Assembly (NCBI RefSeq): GCF_021699195.1
Contig: NZ_SSXE01000101.1
Location: 1-34,431, forward strand
DNA: 34,431 nt
Origin: Nonomuraea sp. MG754425
Lineage (GTDB): Bacteria > Actinomycetota > Actinomycetes > Streptosporangiales > Streptosporangiaceae
Reading direction: 5' to 3'
Part shown: positions 14,100 through 23,382 of the stretch, piece by piece
Numbering within the stretch: the stretch's first letter is position 1
How the letters are laid out: every line of letters begins with the position of its first letter
The notes under the pieces: model-generated
What the model was told of the DNA's origin: nothing
The model's input: the letters and a program-made list of their open reading frames with translations, nothing else
The model's database searches: none
Position numbers and translations under genes: made by a program

Positions 14100-14855
14100 C
14101 TAGCTGGTGGCGCGCCAGGCGAGCGAGAGGCCGGTCGCGGCGCGTTCGGTGCGGATCTCCATCATGGTGCCCAGGATGGTGGCGTGGTCGGACACGACGG
14201 GAACGCCGTCGGGCGTGTAGGTGATCCGGGTGCTGACCAGTACGGCGCTGCCCTCGGGCTCGTGCAGGCGGCGCGCGGCGGCGGGGTCGAGCAGGCCGGG
14301 CCGGACCACCTCCGACGCCCGGCCGACCGCCACGCCCGCTTCGGCGAGCGCCGTGTAGAGGGAGACGGCGGTGAAGTCGCGCTCGCGGATCTGGTCGGCC
14401 ACCGGCTGGCGTACCCAGGACACCTGGTGAACGGCGGGACGTCCGGCGAACTCGCGGACCCGCTCCAGCCGCAGGGCGCTCTCGCCGGGAGGCAGCCGCA
14501 GTTCGGCGGCGATGCGGGCGGGGGCCCGGCGCATCGCCCGCCCGGTCACCACGGTGCGTACGTCGTGGCCCTGTTCGCGCAGGTCGTCGGCCAGGCTGCG
14601 GAGTGAGCCGAGCTGGTAGGCCAGGTGGGGCGGGGCGACGAAGGTGCCCTTGCCGGGCCGCTGCACGATCAGCCGCTCGTCGCTGAGCTCCCGCAACGCC
14701 TGGCGCAGCGTCATGAGGGTGACTCCGTAGGAGGCGCTCAGCTCCCGTTGCGGGGGCAGGGCCTCGCCGGGGGTGTAGTGTCCCGACCGGATCTTCGCGG
14801 CGAGGTCGGCGGCGATGGCGCGGTATCTCGCCTCGTGCCCGGCGTCGGGGCTCAT
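14100..14855 (-). CDS. GntR family regulator with UTRA domain, co-operonic with trpBA
   Basis: 251 residues. The N-terminal winged helix-turn-helix (about 8-75) shows GEALPPQRELSASYGVTLMTLRQALRELSDERLIVQRPGKGTFV. Residues about 95-245 form a UTRA ligand-binding domain of the HutC/FarR type (ALRLERVREFAGRPAVHQVSWV, then LLVSTRITYTPDGVPVVSDHA with small differences). UTRA regulators sense small metabolites such as urocanate, fatty acids or sugar phosphates. The ATG lies 9 nt after the trpA stop, with GGAG over that stop, so it is the third gene of the operon. Its probable operator is the pair of boxes at 16877-16906 ahead of trpB, giving feedback control of the whole unit. Its ligand is unknown. 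Confidence 0.9.
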   Translation of the reverse strand: MSPDAGHEARYRAIAADLAAKIRSGHYTPGEALPPQRELSASYGVTLMTLRQALRELSDERLIVQRPGKGTFVAPPHLAYQLGSLRSLADDLREQGHDVRTVVTGRAMRRAPARIAAELRLPPGESALRLERVREFAGRPAVHQVSWVRQPVADQIRERDFTAVSLYTALAEAGVAVGRASEVVRPGLLDPAAARRLHEPEGSAVLVSTRITYTPDGVPVVSDHATILGTMMEIRTERAATGLSLAWRATS

Positions 14856-14864
14856 CGTGGTGCG

Positions 14865-15658
14865 TCACTCCTGGTCGAGGGCCCGTCGCAGGGTCGCGAG
14901 GAAGGCTCGCAGGTCGTCGGGCCCCGCCCCGTCGAGCACGCGCCGCATGACCGCGGCGCCGACCACCACCCCGTCGGCGTGCCGGCCGGCCTCCCGCGCC
15001 TGGTCGGGCGTGGAGATGCCAAATCCTAGCAAGACCGGCCGGTCGGTGCCGCGCATGATCCGCGCGGTGAGCTCCGCGGCGGAGGCGGGCAGGGTGGCCC
15101 GTTCGCCGGTGGTGCCCATCAGCGACACCGCGTAGACGAATCCGCGGCTGCGGCGCGCGATCTCGGCCAGCCTGGGTTCCGGCGTGGCCGGTGAGGCGAG
15201 CAGGGCGAGGTCGACGCCTGAGGCGGCGGCCACGTCGGCGAGTTCGTCCGCCTCGTGCACCGGCAGGTCGGGCACGATGAGGCCGGTGACGCCGGCGCGG
15301 CGCAGCGCGGCGCAGAACGCCTTGGGCCCGTCGTGCAGGACGAGGTTGTAGTAGGTGCTGGCGACCAGGGGCACGCCCACGTCCCCGGTCTCGGCCAGGT
15401 CGGCGAGGATCCGGCGGGTGCTCGCGCCCCGGGCCAGCGCCGTCTCACTGGCCTGCTGGATGGTGAGGCCGTCGAGGGTGGGGTCGGAGAACGGCAGGCC
15501 GACCTCGATCGCGTCCGCGCCGGCCGCGGCGAACGCCGCCAGGTACCGGGTCCAGCCGGCTGTGACGCCTCCGGTGACGTACGGCATGAGCAGGCGGCGG
15601 CCGGTGTCCCGGCGGGCGCGCAGGTGCTGTTCGACCGGGCCCGTGGTCGCGATGTTCG

Positions 15659-15662
<4 letters not shown>
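14865..15662 (-). CDS. trpA: Tryptophan synthase alpha chain (divergent)
   Basis: 265 residues, usual TrpA length. The GTG start overlaps the trpB stop by GTGA, so the two are translationally coupled and should yield equimolar subunits. Catalytic E53 (AIEVGLPFSDP) and D64/D60 region (SDPTLDG) correspond to the acid-base pair that splits indole-3-glycerol phosphate. The phosphate-binding end VLLGFGIS is intact. Several family-invariant stretches are altered: STYYN replaces the usual TYxNP, PTLDG replaces the usual D-P-x-x-DGP, and VYAVSLMGTTGERATLP replaces the common YYVSxxGVTG. This suggests a secondary copy tuned for regulated use and not the housekeeping trp operon, whose trpC and trpE neighbours are absent. 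Confidence 0.92.
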
Positions 15663-16864
<1,202 letters not shown>

Positions 16865-16876
16865 CTCACTCACCTC

Positions 16877-16906
16877 GTTCTATAACTCTCCACAGAGTTC
16901 TATAAC
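16877..16906. promoter_or_regulatory. Two phased GTTCTATAAC boxes over the trpBA-gntR promoter
   Basis: GTTCTATAAC occurs at 16877-16886 and again at 16897-16906, start-to-start distance exactly 20 bp, about two helical turns. On the coding strand each box is GTTATAGAAC, which carries GTT/AAC symmetry and a TATAGA that could itself be a -10 hexamer. The array ends 13 bp before the trpB ATG. The likely ligand is the UTRA-GntR protein of the same operon. Confidence 0.65.
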
Positions 16907-16992
16907 AGTGAGTGTGGCATGGGCGGCCCGGGGCGCGCCACCCCCGGCTGTTCGCGCGGTGTTCCGGTGACGTTCCCCACAGGGAGAAATCA

Positions 16993-17037
16993 GGCGACAA
17001 GGATGGGAACCGGTGCGGCGGGCCGGTCGTTGTCGCC
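16993..17037 (-). terminator. Hairpin between marR and trpB
   Basis: GGCGACAA (16993-17000) pairs with TTGTCGCC (17030-17037), with an inner ACCGG/CCGGT pairing (17009-17013 with 17023-17027). It begins 16 bp beyond the marR stop and could terminate marR transcription, separating it from the trp operon. Confidence 0.45.
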
Positions 17038-17052
17038 AACGTGCCGGTCGCG

Positions 17053-17577
17053 TCAGCCGTCGCCGGTGGCGCGCGCGGGGCTCCCCGCCGGGCTCCCCGC
17101 CGGGGTCTCCGCTGGAGTCTTTGCTGGAGTCTCCGTGGAGGCGAGCTCGCAGGCGACGTCACGGATGGTGCGGGTGACGTGGTCGAGCGTGCGCAGGGTC
17201 TCGGTGTCGAGGTGCTCCATGATGCGCCGGTACTGCTGGATGCCGGCGTTGTTGATCTCCTCGATGAGGCCGGCGCCCGCGGGGGTGAGTTCGACGCGGC
17301 GGACGCGGCGGTCGTGGGGGTCCTCATGGCGGCTGACGAGCCCGTGGGCGACGAGGCGGTCGACGATGCCGGTGACGGTGCCGAGGCCGACGCCGAGGTT
17401 GTGGGCCAGGTCCTGCCCCGAGGCGGAGCCGCTCACGGACAGGACCATGACGACTTTGAGCTGCCTCATGGTGAGGTTGGAGGTGAACAGGGGGGACTGA
17501 TGCTGGGCGAACAGTCGCCCCAGGCCCCGCTGTGTGTCGGTGATCCGGCGGATCAGGTCCTCGCGTTCGTTGCTCAC
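17053..17577 (-). CDS. MarR family transcriptional regulator with a repeat-encoded C-terminal tail
   Basis: 174 residues from GTG 17577, which has GAGAGG 5 nt upstream; a GTG two codons earlier is less well placed. The winged helix (about 40-115) includes LTMRQLKVVMVLSVSGSASGQDLAHNLGVGLGTVTGIVDRLVAHGLVSRHEDPHDRRVRRVELT, the MarR core with its DxRxxR wing. The last 25 residues are a low-complexity TPA/SPA tail encoded by a 12-bp tandem repeat. It is divergent from a large RND exporter with a perfect 22-bp dyad between, which is the usual arrangement for a repressor of a drug pump. Confidence 0.9.
   Translation of the reverse strand: MSNEREDLIRRITDTQRGLGRLFAQHQSPLFTSNLTMRQLKVVMVLSVSGSASGQDLAHNLGVGLGTVTGIVDRLVAHGLVSRHEDPHDRRVRRVELTPAGAGLIEEINNAGIQQYRRIMEHLDTETLRTLDHVTRTIRDVACELASTETPAKTPAETPAGSPAGSPARATGDG
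17078..17137. repeat. Five 12-bp tandem repeats in the 3' end of marR
   Basis: Five adjacent 12-mers: two exact GGGCTCCCCGCC (17078-17089, 17090-17101) and three progressively diverged copies up to 17137. They keep the reading frame and encode the tetrapeptides GSPA, GSPA, ETPA, KTPA and a diverged fifth. The two copies nearest the gene end are identical, which suggests recent expansion there. Confidence 0.8.
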
Positions 17578-17590
17578 GCTCACCTCTCGC

Positions 17591-17612
17591 TTCCTGAGAA
17601 GGTTATCAGGAA
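17591..17612. promoter_or_regulatory. MarR operator between marR and the RND exporter gene
   Basis: TTCCTGA (17591-17597) and TCAGGAA (17606-17612) form a perfect dyad with an 8-bp spacer, 14 bp upstream of the marR start. A second, weaker, AT-rich dyad (GAAT at 17618-17621 region facing ATTC at 17631-17634) follows toward the exporter gene. Both would be reached by a MarR dimer. Confidence 0.65.
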
Positions 17613-17682
17613 CGCTTGAATGATCTAAATATTCGCGCAAGGCAAAGTGTTAGTCTGTGGCGAACTCTTGGAGGGGGACCCT

Positions 17683-20600
17683 ATGACCGCATTTGCTCGG
17701 TTGAGCCTGGTCAACCGGAGCCTGGTGATCCTGATGGCGCTGGTGCTCAGCGCGTTCGGCGTGTTCACGATCCCGCAACTGAAACAGCAGTTGCTGCCGT
17801 CGTTGTCGTTCCCCGGCGCGTTCGTGGTCGCCGTGTACCCGGGCGCTTCGCCGGAGATCGTCGAGGACCAGGTCACCGCCCCGATCGAGGACTCCTTCCA
17901 GGGGCTGGCCGGGATGGAGCAGATGACCTCGACGTCGAAGGAGGGCCTGGCGCAGATCCAGGTGGCCTTCGACTACGGCACCGACATCGAGTCCTCGCTG
18001 AACAAGATGCAGCAGGCCATCAGCAGGGCGACGCTGCCGGACGGCGTGGAACCGCAGGTGGTGGCCGGCAGCACCGACGACATCCCGGTGATGGTGCTGG
18101 CGGTGGGCGACGGCGGCGACGAGCGGGCGATGGCCGACAAGCTGCGCCGCATCATGGTGCCGGAGCTGCAGAGCGTCGAGGGCGTGCGGGAGGCGTCGGT
18201 CACGGGCACCCGCGACGAGGTCGTCACGATCAAGCCGGACGCCAAGAAGATGGCGCAGCGGGGCGTGTCGGCCGCGCAGATCCCCGAGGTGCTGAGGGCC
18301 AACGGGACGCCGATCCCGGCGGGCACCCTGGTCACGGCCGAGAAGTCGCTGTCGGTGCAGGTCGGCTCGCGGGTCGACTCGCTGGAGAAGCTGAAGAACC
18401 TCTACCTGACGCCGGCCCAGCCGACGGCCGCGCAGCAGCAGGCGGCCGCCCAGGCCCAGCAGGCGCAGGCCGCCCAGGCCCAAGCTCAGGCACAGGCACA
18501 GGCACAGGGGAGGCCGCAGACCGGTCAGGCGCAGCCGCCGCAGGCGGTGCCGCAGCAGCCCGCGCCGCCCAAGCCGGTCAAGCTGGGCGACGTCGCGACG
18601 ATCACGCAGGGCCTGGCGGAGGCCACGACCGTCACCCGTACCGACGGCAAGACGAGCCTGGGCGTGTCGGTGACGATGGTGCCCGACGGCAACGCGGTGG
18701 CGATCTCGCACGCCATCACCGAGAAGCTGCCCGAGCTGACCAAGGCGCTGGGCGACGGGTCGGACACGGCGGTGTCGGTGGTCTTCGACCAGGCGCCGTA
18801 CGTGGAGCAGTCGATCGAGAGCCTGACCACCGAGGGTGTGCTGGGCCTGGTGTTCGCGGTGCTGGTCATCCTGGTGTTCCTGCTGTCGGTGCGCTCGACG
18901 CTGGTGACGGCGGTGTCGATCCCGCTGTCGGTGGTGATCGCGCTGATCGCGCTGTGGGTGGGCGACCACTCGCTGAACATGCTGACCCTGGGCGCGCTGA
19001 CGATCGCCGTGGGCCGGGTCGTGGACGACTCGATCGTGGTGCTGGAGAACATCAAACGCCACCTGGCCTACGGCGAGGCGAAGCTGCAGGCGATCCTGGC
19101 GGCGGTGCGTGAGGTGTCGGGCGCCGTGACGGCCTCGACGCTGACGACGGTGGCGGTGTTCGCGCCGATCGCGATGGTGGGCGGCATGGTGGGCGAGCTG
19201 TTCAGCCCGTTCGCGATCACGGTGACGGTGGCGCTGCTGGCCTCGCTGGTGGTGTCGCTGACCGTGGTGCCGGTGCTGGCGTTCTGGTTCCTCAAGGCTC
19301 CGGAGCTGACGCCGGAGGAGGCGCGCAGGCAGCGTGAGGAGGCCGAGGCCAAGGAGCTGCGCTCGCCGTTGCAGCGGGCCTACCTGCCGGTGCTGCGCTT
19401 CGCCACGCGCTTCAAGCTGGTGACGATCCTCATCGGCGTGGCGGTGTTCGTCGGCACGATGGGGCTGGCCGGGGGCTTGCGGACGAACTTCCTGGACTCC
19501 TCCGGGCAGAACACGGTGTCGCTGTCGCAGCGCATGCCGGTGGGCACCGACCTGAAGACCACCGACGCGGCGGCCGAGAAGGTCGAGACCGTGCTGGCCG
19601 GCCAGGACGGCGTCGAGACGTACCAGGTGAACGTGGGCGGCGGCAACGCGATGAGCGGCGGCGCGGTCGGTGGCGGCGCGGACCGCGCCTCGTACTCCGT
19701 CACGCTGGCCGAGGACGCCGACACGGCGAAGGTCGAGCAGGAGCTGCGCGACAAGATCGACGGCCTGTCGGGGGTCGGCGAGGTCACCGTCGGCGGGGCG
19801 GGCGGCGGCGGGTTCGCCTCCGACTCCATCGAGGTGATCGTCCGGGCGCCCGACGCCGAGACGCTGCGCACCGCGACCGACGCGGTGAAGACGGCGATGG
19901 GCGAGGTCAGCGGCCTGCGTGACCTGTCGTCGAACCTGGAGACCAGCGCGCCGCGGGTCGAGGTGGTCGTCGATCGCGCGGAGGCCGCCGAGCGGGGCCT
20001 GTCGGAGGCGCAGGTCGGCCAGGCGGTGGCGCAGGCGTTCCGGGGCGCGCCGCTGGGCCAGATCACGCTGGACGGCCGGGCCAGCGACCTGGTGCTGCGC
20101 GGCGCGGACGCGCCGGAGAACATCAAGGCGATCGAGGACCTGCGGCTGCCCACGGCCGCCGGCATGGTGCGGCTGTCCTCGGTGGCCGACGTGCGCGAGG
20201 TCGCCGGGCCGACGCAGGTGACCAGGATCGACGGCGAGCGCTCGGCGACGGTGTCGGGCGCGGCCGTGGACCCGGGCAACCTGGGCGCGGTGACGCAGGA
20301 GCTGACCACGAAGCTGGACGGGCTGGCCCTGACGGCCGGCGCCTCCTACGAGATCGGCGGCGTGTCGGCCGACCAGGCCGACGCCTTCTCCGACCTGGGC
20401 CTGGCGATGCTGGCGGCGATCGCGATCGTGTTCCTGATCATGGTGGCGACGTTCCGCAGCTTCATCCAGCCGCTGATCCTGCTGGTGTCGATCCCGTTCG
20501 CCGCGACGGGCGCGGTCGGGCTGCTGGTGGCGACGGACACGGCGCTGGGCGTGCCCGCGCTGATCGGCATGCTGATGCTGATCGGCATCGTGGTGACGAA

Positions 20601-20970
20601 CGCGATCGTGCTCATCGACCTGATCAACCAGTACCGCGACCAGGGCATGGGCGTGGTGGAGGCGGTCATCGAGGGCGGCCGGCGCAGGCTGCGGCCGATC
20701 CTGATGACCGCGGTGGCCACGATCTGCGCGCTGACGCCGATGGCGCTCGGGGTGACCGGTTCTGGCGGGTTCATCTCGCAGCCGCTGGCGATCGTGGTCA
20801 TCGGCGGGCTGATCTCCTCGACCCTGCTCACCCTCGTCCTGGTGCCGACGCTGTACGTGGTGGTGACCCGCAAGCGTGACCACGGGCCGCGCCACGCCGG
20901 CACCGCTCCCCGCGCGCACGAGGGTGCCGAGGGCGCGGGGCGAGAGGATCTCGCCAGCAATCCGGCCTGA
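17683..20970 (+). CDS. RND-family efflux permease (HAE/AcrB-like, MarR-controlled)
   Basis: 1,095 residues with a strong GGAGGGGG site before ATG 17683. It has the duplicated RND fold: one membrane helix at the N-terminus, a large outer loop, a block of helices (about 385-545), a second outer loop, and the final helices. The proton-relay acidic pair D448-D449 lies in GRVVDDSIVVLENIKRH, matching the DD pair of AcrB. FVVAVYPGASPEIVEDQVTAPIE is the typical porter start. No periplasmic adaptor or outer-membrane factor is adjacent, as expected for a Gram-positive. Residues about 247-296 are an Ala/Gln/Pro-rich insert in the outer loop encoded partly by CAGGCA repeats. Export of drugs or lipids driven by protons is inferred from family and from the MarR neighbour. 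Confidence 0.93.
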   Translation: MTAFARLSLVNRSLVILMALVLSAFGVFTIPQLKQQLLPSLSFPGAFVVAVYPGASPEIVEDQVTAPIEDSFQGLAGMEQMTSTSKEGLAQIQVAFDYGTDIESSLNKMQQAISRATLPDGVEPQVVAGSTDDIPVMVLAVGDGGDERAMADKLRRIMVPELQSVEGVREASVTGTRDEVVTIKPDAKKMAQRGVSAAQIPEVLRANGTPIPAGTLVTAEKSLSVQVGSRVDSLEKLKNLYLTPAQPTAAQQQAAAQAQQAQAAQAQAQAQAQAQGRPQTGQAQPPQAVPQQPAPPKPVKLGDVATITQGLAEATTVTRTDGKTSLGVSVTMVPDGNAVAISHAITEKLPELTKALGDGSDTAVSVVFDQAPYVEQSIESLTTEGVLGLVFAVLVILVFLLSVRSTLVTAVSIPLSVVIALIALWVGDHSLNMLTLGALTIAVGRVVDDSIVVLENIKRHLAYGEAKLQAILAAVREVSGAVTASTLTTVAVFAPIAMVGGMVGELFSPFAITVTVALLASLVVSLTVVPVLAFWFLKAPELTPEEARRQREEAEAKELRSPLQRAYLPVLRFATRFKLVTILIGVAVFVGTMGLAGGLRTNFLDSSGQNTVSLSQRMPVGTDLKTTDAAAEKVETVLAGQDGVETYQVNVGGGNAMSGGAVGGGADRASYSVTLAEDADTAKVEQELRDKIDGLSGVGEVTVGGAGGGGFASDSIEVIVRAPDAETLRTATDAVKTAMGEVSGLRDLSSNLETSAPRVEVVVDRAEAAERGLSEAQVGQAVAQAFRGAPLGQITLDGRASDLVLRGADAPENIKAIEDLRLPTAAGMVRLSSVADVREVAGPTQVTRIDGERSATVSGAAVDPGNLGAVTQELTTKLDGLALTAGASYEIGGVSADQADAFSDLGLAMLAAIAIVFLIMVATFRSFIQPLILLVSIPFAATGAVGLLVATDTALGVPALIGMLMLIGIVVTNAIVLIDLINQYRDQGMGVVEAVIEGGRRRLRPILMTAVATICALTPMALGVTGSGGFISQPLAIVVIGGLISSTLLTLVLVPTLYVVVTRKRDHGPRHAGTAPRAHEGAEGAGREDLASNPA
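18487..18510 (+). repeat. CAGGCA hexanucleotide repeat inside the RND gene
   Basis: Three exact CAGGCA units (18487-18504) and one variant (CAGGGG) lie in a wider Ala/Gln-rich tract (18421-18510). Being a 6-bp unit, gain or loss keeps the frame and changes only the length of the Ala-Gln linker. Confidence 0.8.
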
Positions 20971-20990
20971 CGTCGGTGAGGCGTCAGCCG

Positions 20991-21018
20991 CCCGGCGGGG
21001 GCACCACACCCCGCCGGG
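20991..21018. terminator. Bidirectional hairpin terminator between convergent genes
   Basis: A perfect 10-bp stem, CCCGGCGGGG (20991-21000) with CCCCGCCGGG (21009-21018), and an 8-nt loop lie between the end of the RND gene and the end of the acyltransferase gene. It can serve both strands. Confidence 0.75.
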
Positions 21019-21067
21019 GGGCTGGACGGACGATCTCGCCGGGCACGCGGGGGGTGTCTCGGTCCGG

Positions 21068-22105
21068 TCAGATCGGGAAGTGGCCGCGGCGGATCTGCCA
21101 GTGGCGGCCGGCCTTCAGGTGATCGACGATGGCGCGCTGGAGCACGGTGCGGCGCGGCAGCCGGTCGAGCGGGGTGCTCAGGGTGCGGAAGACGAAGCGC
21201 AGCACCTCGACGTCGGCGTCCTGCCCTTCCGGTTCCTCGTAGGGGTCCAGTGCGAACCTGCGCTGGAACCGGACGATGTTGGAGTCCGCGGGCAGGTACT
21301 CCCGTAGTTGCGGGTCGAGCAGCCACGAGCCGCAGGAGAACGTGGTGGGGCGCTCGTCGGGGAAGTGGCGCGGGAAGAACGCGCGGGCCTCGTCGAGTGA
21401 CGCCTCGACCGCGTCCGGGGTCATCGGCCCCGACTCGGGGATGTGCAGGTCGATGGCGGTGGCGCCGCGTTGGTGCTGCAGCCGGCCGAGTTCGTAGAGG
21501 CCGCCGCGTGCGTGCAGGGTCAGCCAGCTCTGCATGACCGGCCAGCCCTCGCGGCGCATCCGCCGGTCGATCGCGAGGTTGCGGCCCAGGTCGGCGAGGG
21601 TCGCCCATGACACGTCGGCGGCGATGCCGTGGTCGCGGTGGTATCCGGTGACGACGCCGGCCAGGGCCAGGTAGGCGTAGACGTACAGATGCCGCCAGGC
21701 GGGGCCTCGTTCGCGCGGCAGTTCCGGACCGGGGGGCAGCCAGCCGTGGCCCCCGAGATCGGCGCGGACCAGGGCGATCGACCGGTCGAGCAGCCAGCGC
21801 AGCTCCGGGGTCCACAACGGGGAGTCAGGGTCGGGCCAGCCCGCCGTGATCTCGGCGGCGTCCTCCGGCCGCACCGCGAGCCGTTCGAGGATCGCGGGTA
21901 CGTCGGCCTTGGCGGGCAACGGAGCCGACGGCCCGTCACCGGCGAGCCGGTGCACGCGGGCGACGTCCGCTACGGGTACGCCGAGCCGGGCGGCGATGTC
22001 GTCCAGATCCACGCCGACGATCCTACGATCGCCGGCGACGTCACGGACAAGCGTCAAGGCATCGCTTTGATGTCGTGTTCCGTCGATCTCCTGGTCCATG
22101 ATCAT
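21068..22105 (-). CDS. GNAT-like acyltransferase (NAT_N plus GNAT_C domains)
   Basis: 345 residues, ATG at 22105 with GAGG 6 nt upstream. It fits the two-domain actinobacterial acyltransferases annotated with an N-terminal NAT_N-like and a C-terminal GNAT_C-like domain. Visible marks are an N-terminal helical part (LDDIAARLGVPVADVARVH), the central WATLADLGRNLAIDRRMRREGWPVMQSWLTLHARGGLYELGRLQHQR and IDLHIPESGPMTPDAVEASLDEARAFFPRHFPDE. The C-terminus SWLLDPQLREYLPADSNIVRFQRRF also matches that group. The acceptor is not known. It is divergent from the DUF1707 gene with 91 bp between. Confidence 0.75.
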   Translation of the reverse strand: MIMDQEIDGTRHQSDALTLVRDVAGDRRIVGVDLDDIAARLGVPVADVARVHRLAGDGPSAPLPAKADVPAILERLAVRPEDAAEITAGWPDPDSPLWTPELRWLLDRSIALVRADLGGHGWLPPGPELPRERGPAWRHLYVYAYLALAGVVTGYHRDHGIAADVSWATLADLGRNLAIDRRMRREGWPVMQSWLTLHARGGLYELGRLQHQRGATAIDLHIPESGPMTPDAVEASLDEARAFFPRHFPDERPTTFSCGSWLLDPQLREYLPADSNIVRFQRRFALDPYEEPEGQDADVEVLRFVFRTLSTPLDRLPRRTVLQRAIVDHLKAGRHWQIRRGHFPI

Positions 22106-22196
22106 TCAGAGCCTCATCATCCCCGTCATGGGAGGATATGGTGGTCATCTCCCCGGAACCCGAGGAACGGTTCACCCCAATCCGAAAGCGAACACC

Positions 22197-22781
22197 ATGG
22201 GCGAAAACCAGCAGCCGACCCCCTTCCGCCCTGATCAGCTACGCGTCTCACATGACGAGCGCGAAGCCGTGGTGGAGCGGCTGAACACCGCGGTGGCCGA
22301 AGGGCGACTCGACGTCAGCGAACTGGAAGTGCGGCTGGATCTGGCGCTGAACGCCAAGACCTACGCGGACCTGGCGCCCCTCACCGCCGATCTGCCGCAG
22401 GACAAGCCGGTGGAGCCGCTGGTTCTCAAGGGCGGGATGAACGGCGAGTCACGGACCGGACGCTGGCGGGTCCCTGCGCAGATCACCGTGTACGGCGGCA
22501 TGGGCAGCGTCAAGCTCGACTTCACCCAGACCGAATGCCGGCTGCCCGAGATCGCGATAGAGGCGCAGGGCCAGACCGGCGGCGTCACCATCGTCGTCCC
22601 GGACGGGTGGGCGGTGACGGACGCCTCGGAGATGAATCAGGGCCTCGGCGGATTCAAGGACAAGACCACCTCGGAGCGGCTCCCCGGGACGCCGCGGCTC
22701 CGCATCACCGGCAGCGGCGGCACCGGCGGCGTGGTCGTCCGTCACCCGAACAGATGGGACCGGCGCAGGCAGAAACGCTGA
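22197..22781 (+). CDS. DUF1707 (SHOCT-like) domain protein
   Basis: 194 residues from ATG 22197. Residues about 15-68 match DUF1707: LRVSHDEREAVVERLNTAVAEGRLDVSELEVRLDLALNAKTYADL, a short helical pair common at the N-terminus of actinobacterial envelope and regulatory proteins. The C-terminal half (about 85-180), with repeated beta-strand phrases GGMGSVKLDFTQTE and GGVTIVVPDGWAV, resembles the LiaF-like cell-wall stress domain. No membrane segment is seen, so it is probably cytoplasmic. The ribosome binding site is weak. A role in envelope-stress sensing is inferred only from the domain type. Confidence 0.85.
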   Translation: MGENQQPTPFRPDQLRVSHDEREAVVERLNTAVAEGRLDVSELEVRLDLALNAKTYADLAPLTADLPQDKPVEPLVLKGGMNGESRTGRWRVPAQITVYGGMGSVKLDFTQTECRLPEIAIEAQGQTGGVTIVVPDGWAVTDASEMNQGLGGFKDKTTSERLPGTPRLRITGSGGTGGVVVRHPNRWDRRRQKR

Positions 22782-22875
22782 CCACGGCGGCCCGCCGAAG
22801 GGGCTCGTCCGGAGTGATGTGCGGCGCCTTGCGTCTGCCGCCTGGGGACGTGGCCGCCGCCGGTGCCAAAACCAC

Positions 22876-22905
22876 TTGGCCGGTCACTGTCTGCTCTCGT
22901 ACGCT
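22876..22905 (+). promoter_or_regulatory. Putative promoter for the small secreted protein
   Basis: TTGGCC (22876-22881) and TACGCT (22900-22905) with an 18-bp spacer. The start point would be about 35 bp before the ATG, leaving room for the GGAGG site. Confidence 0.4.
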
Positions 22906-22949
22906 CACATGACGTTGCCCTTCCGGGGCGAGCGCATCAAGGAGGCAGT

Positions 22950-23261
22950 ATGACGAGCAAGCGTCGCTCACTTCTGACGGCCCTTCTCCTCGCGGGAGGC
23001 ATGATCCTCTTCCCGGCGCCGGCACACGCGCAGGACGGCGTCCTGACCATCAACGGCGACCCCATCTTCGACCCGCCGAACCACACGTGCTACTCGCGCT
23101 TCATCCCGCCGCTCACCGTCACCAACCGGCTGGAAGGCGGGACCTTCAATCACGTGAGCGTCTACTACGACAAGGAATGCAAGAATCCGGCCGGAATCGT
23201 CAGCAAGGGCATGTCGTACACATTCCCGCCTGACGTGGTCGCGGTCAAAGTGCACTGGTGA
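22950..23261 (+). CDS. Small secreted protein, unknown function
   Basis: 103 residues with a textbook ribosome binding site (AAGGAGG) 5 nt before ATG 22950. Residues 1-27 are a Sec signal peptide with basic MTSKRR, a Leu/Ala core and the cut site AHA-QD. The mature part is about 76 residues with two cysteines (CYSRF and KECKN) that could form one disulfide, and is rich in beta-prone residues. I recognise no family. A long hairpin terminator follows. Confidence 0.8.
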   Translation: MTSKRRSLLTALLLAGGMILFPAPAHAQDGVLTINGDPIFDPPNHTCYSRFIPPLTVTNRLEGGTFNHVSVYYDKECKNPAGIVSKGMSYTFPPDVVAVKVHW

Positions 23262-23295
23262 CGCGCCGCCGTAGTTCGCGGGGTGCCGCGGGAGA

Positions 23296-23350
23296 GGATC
23301 TCGCCGGACGCCCGGCATCGGTGCGGGTCGCCGCCGGGCGTCCGAGATCC
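23296..23350. terminator. Long bidirectional hairpin between convergent secreted-protein genes
   Basis: An inner 12-bp perfect stem (23305-23316 with 23333-23344) is extended by GGATCT (23296-23301) with AGATCC (23345-23350), apart from a 3-nt bulge on the left arm. This gives 18 base pairs with a 16-nt loop, between two genes that converge. Confidence 0.8.
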
Positions 23351-23382
23351 GTCTCGGCCGCCCGGCGGCTTTCAGATCACCG

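Noticed and set aside
11608..14868. 1,086-codon open frame antisense to the HelD-like gene
   Set aside because: It is a shadow of helD-like coding joined to a shifted frame of the UTRA-GntR gene, with no domain of its own.
17650..21009. Open frame of more than 1,100 codons antisense to the RND gene
   Set aside because: It is rich in His, Arg, Gln and Asp, lacks domain patterns, and mirrors the strong GC bias at third codon positions of the real RND gene.
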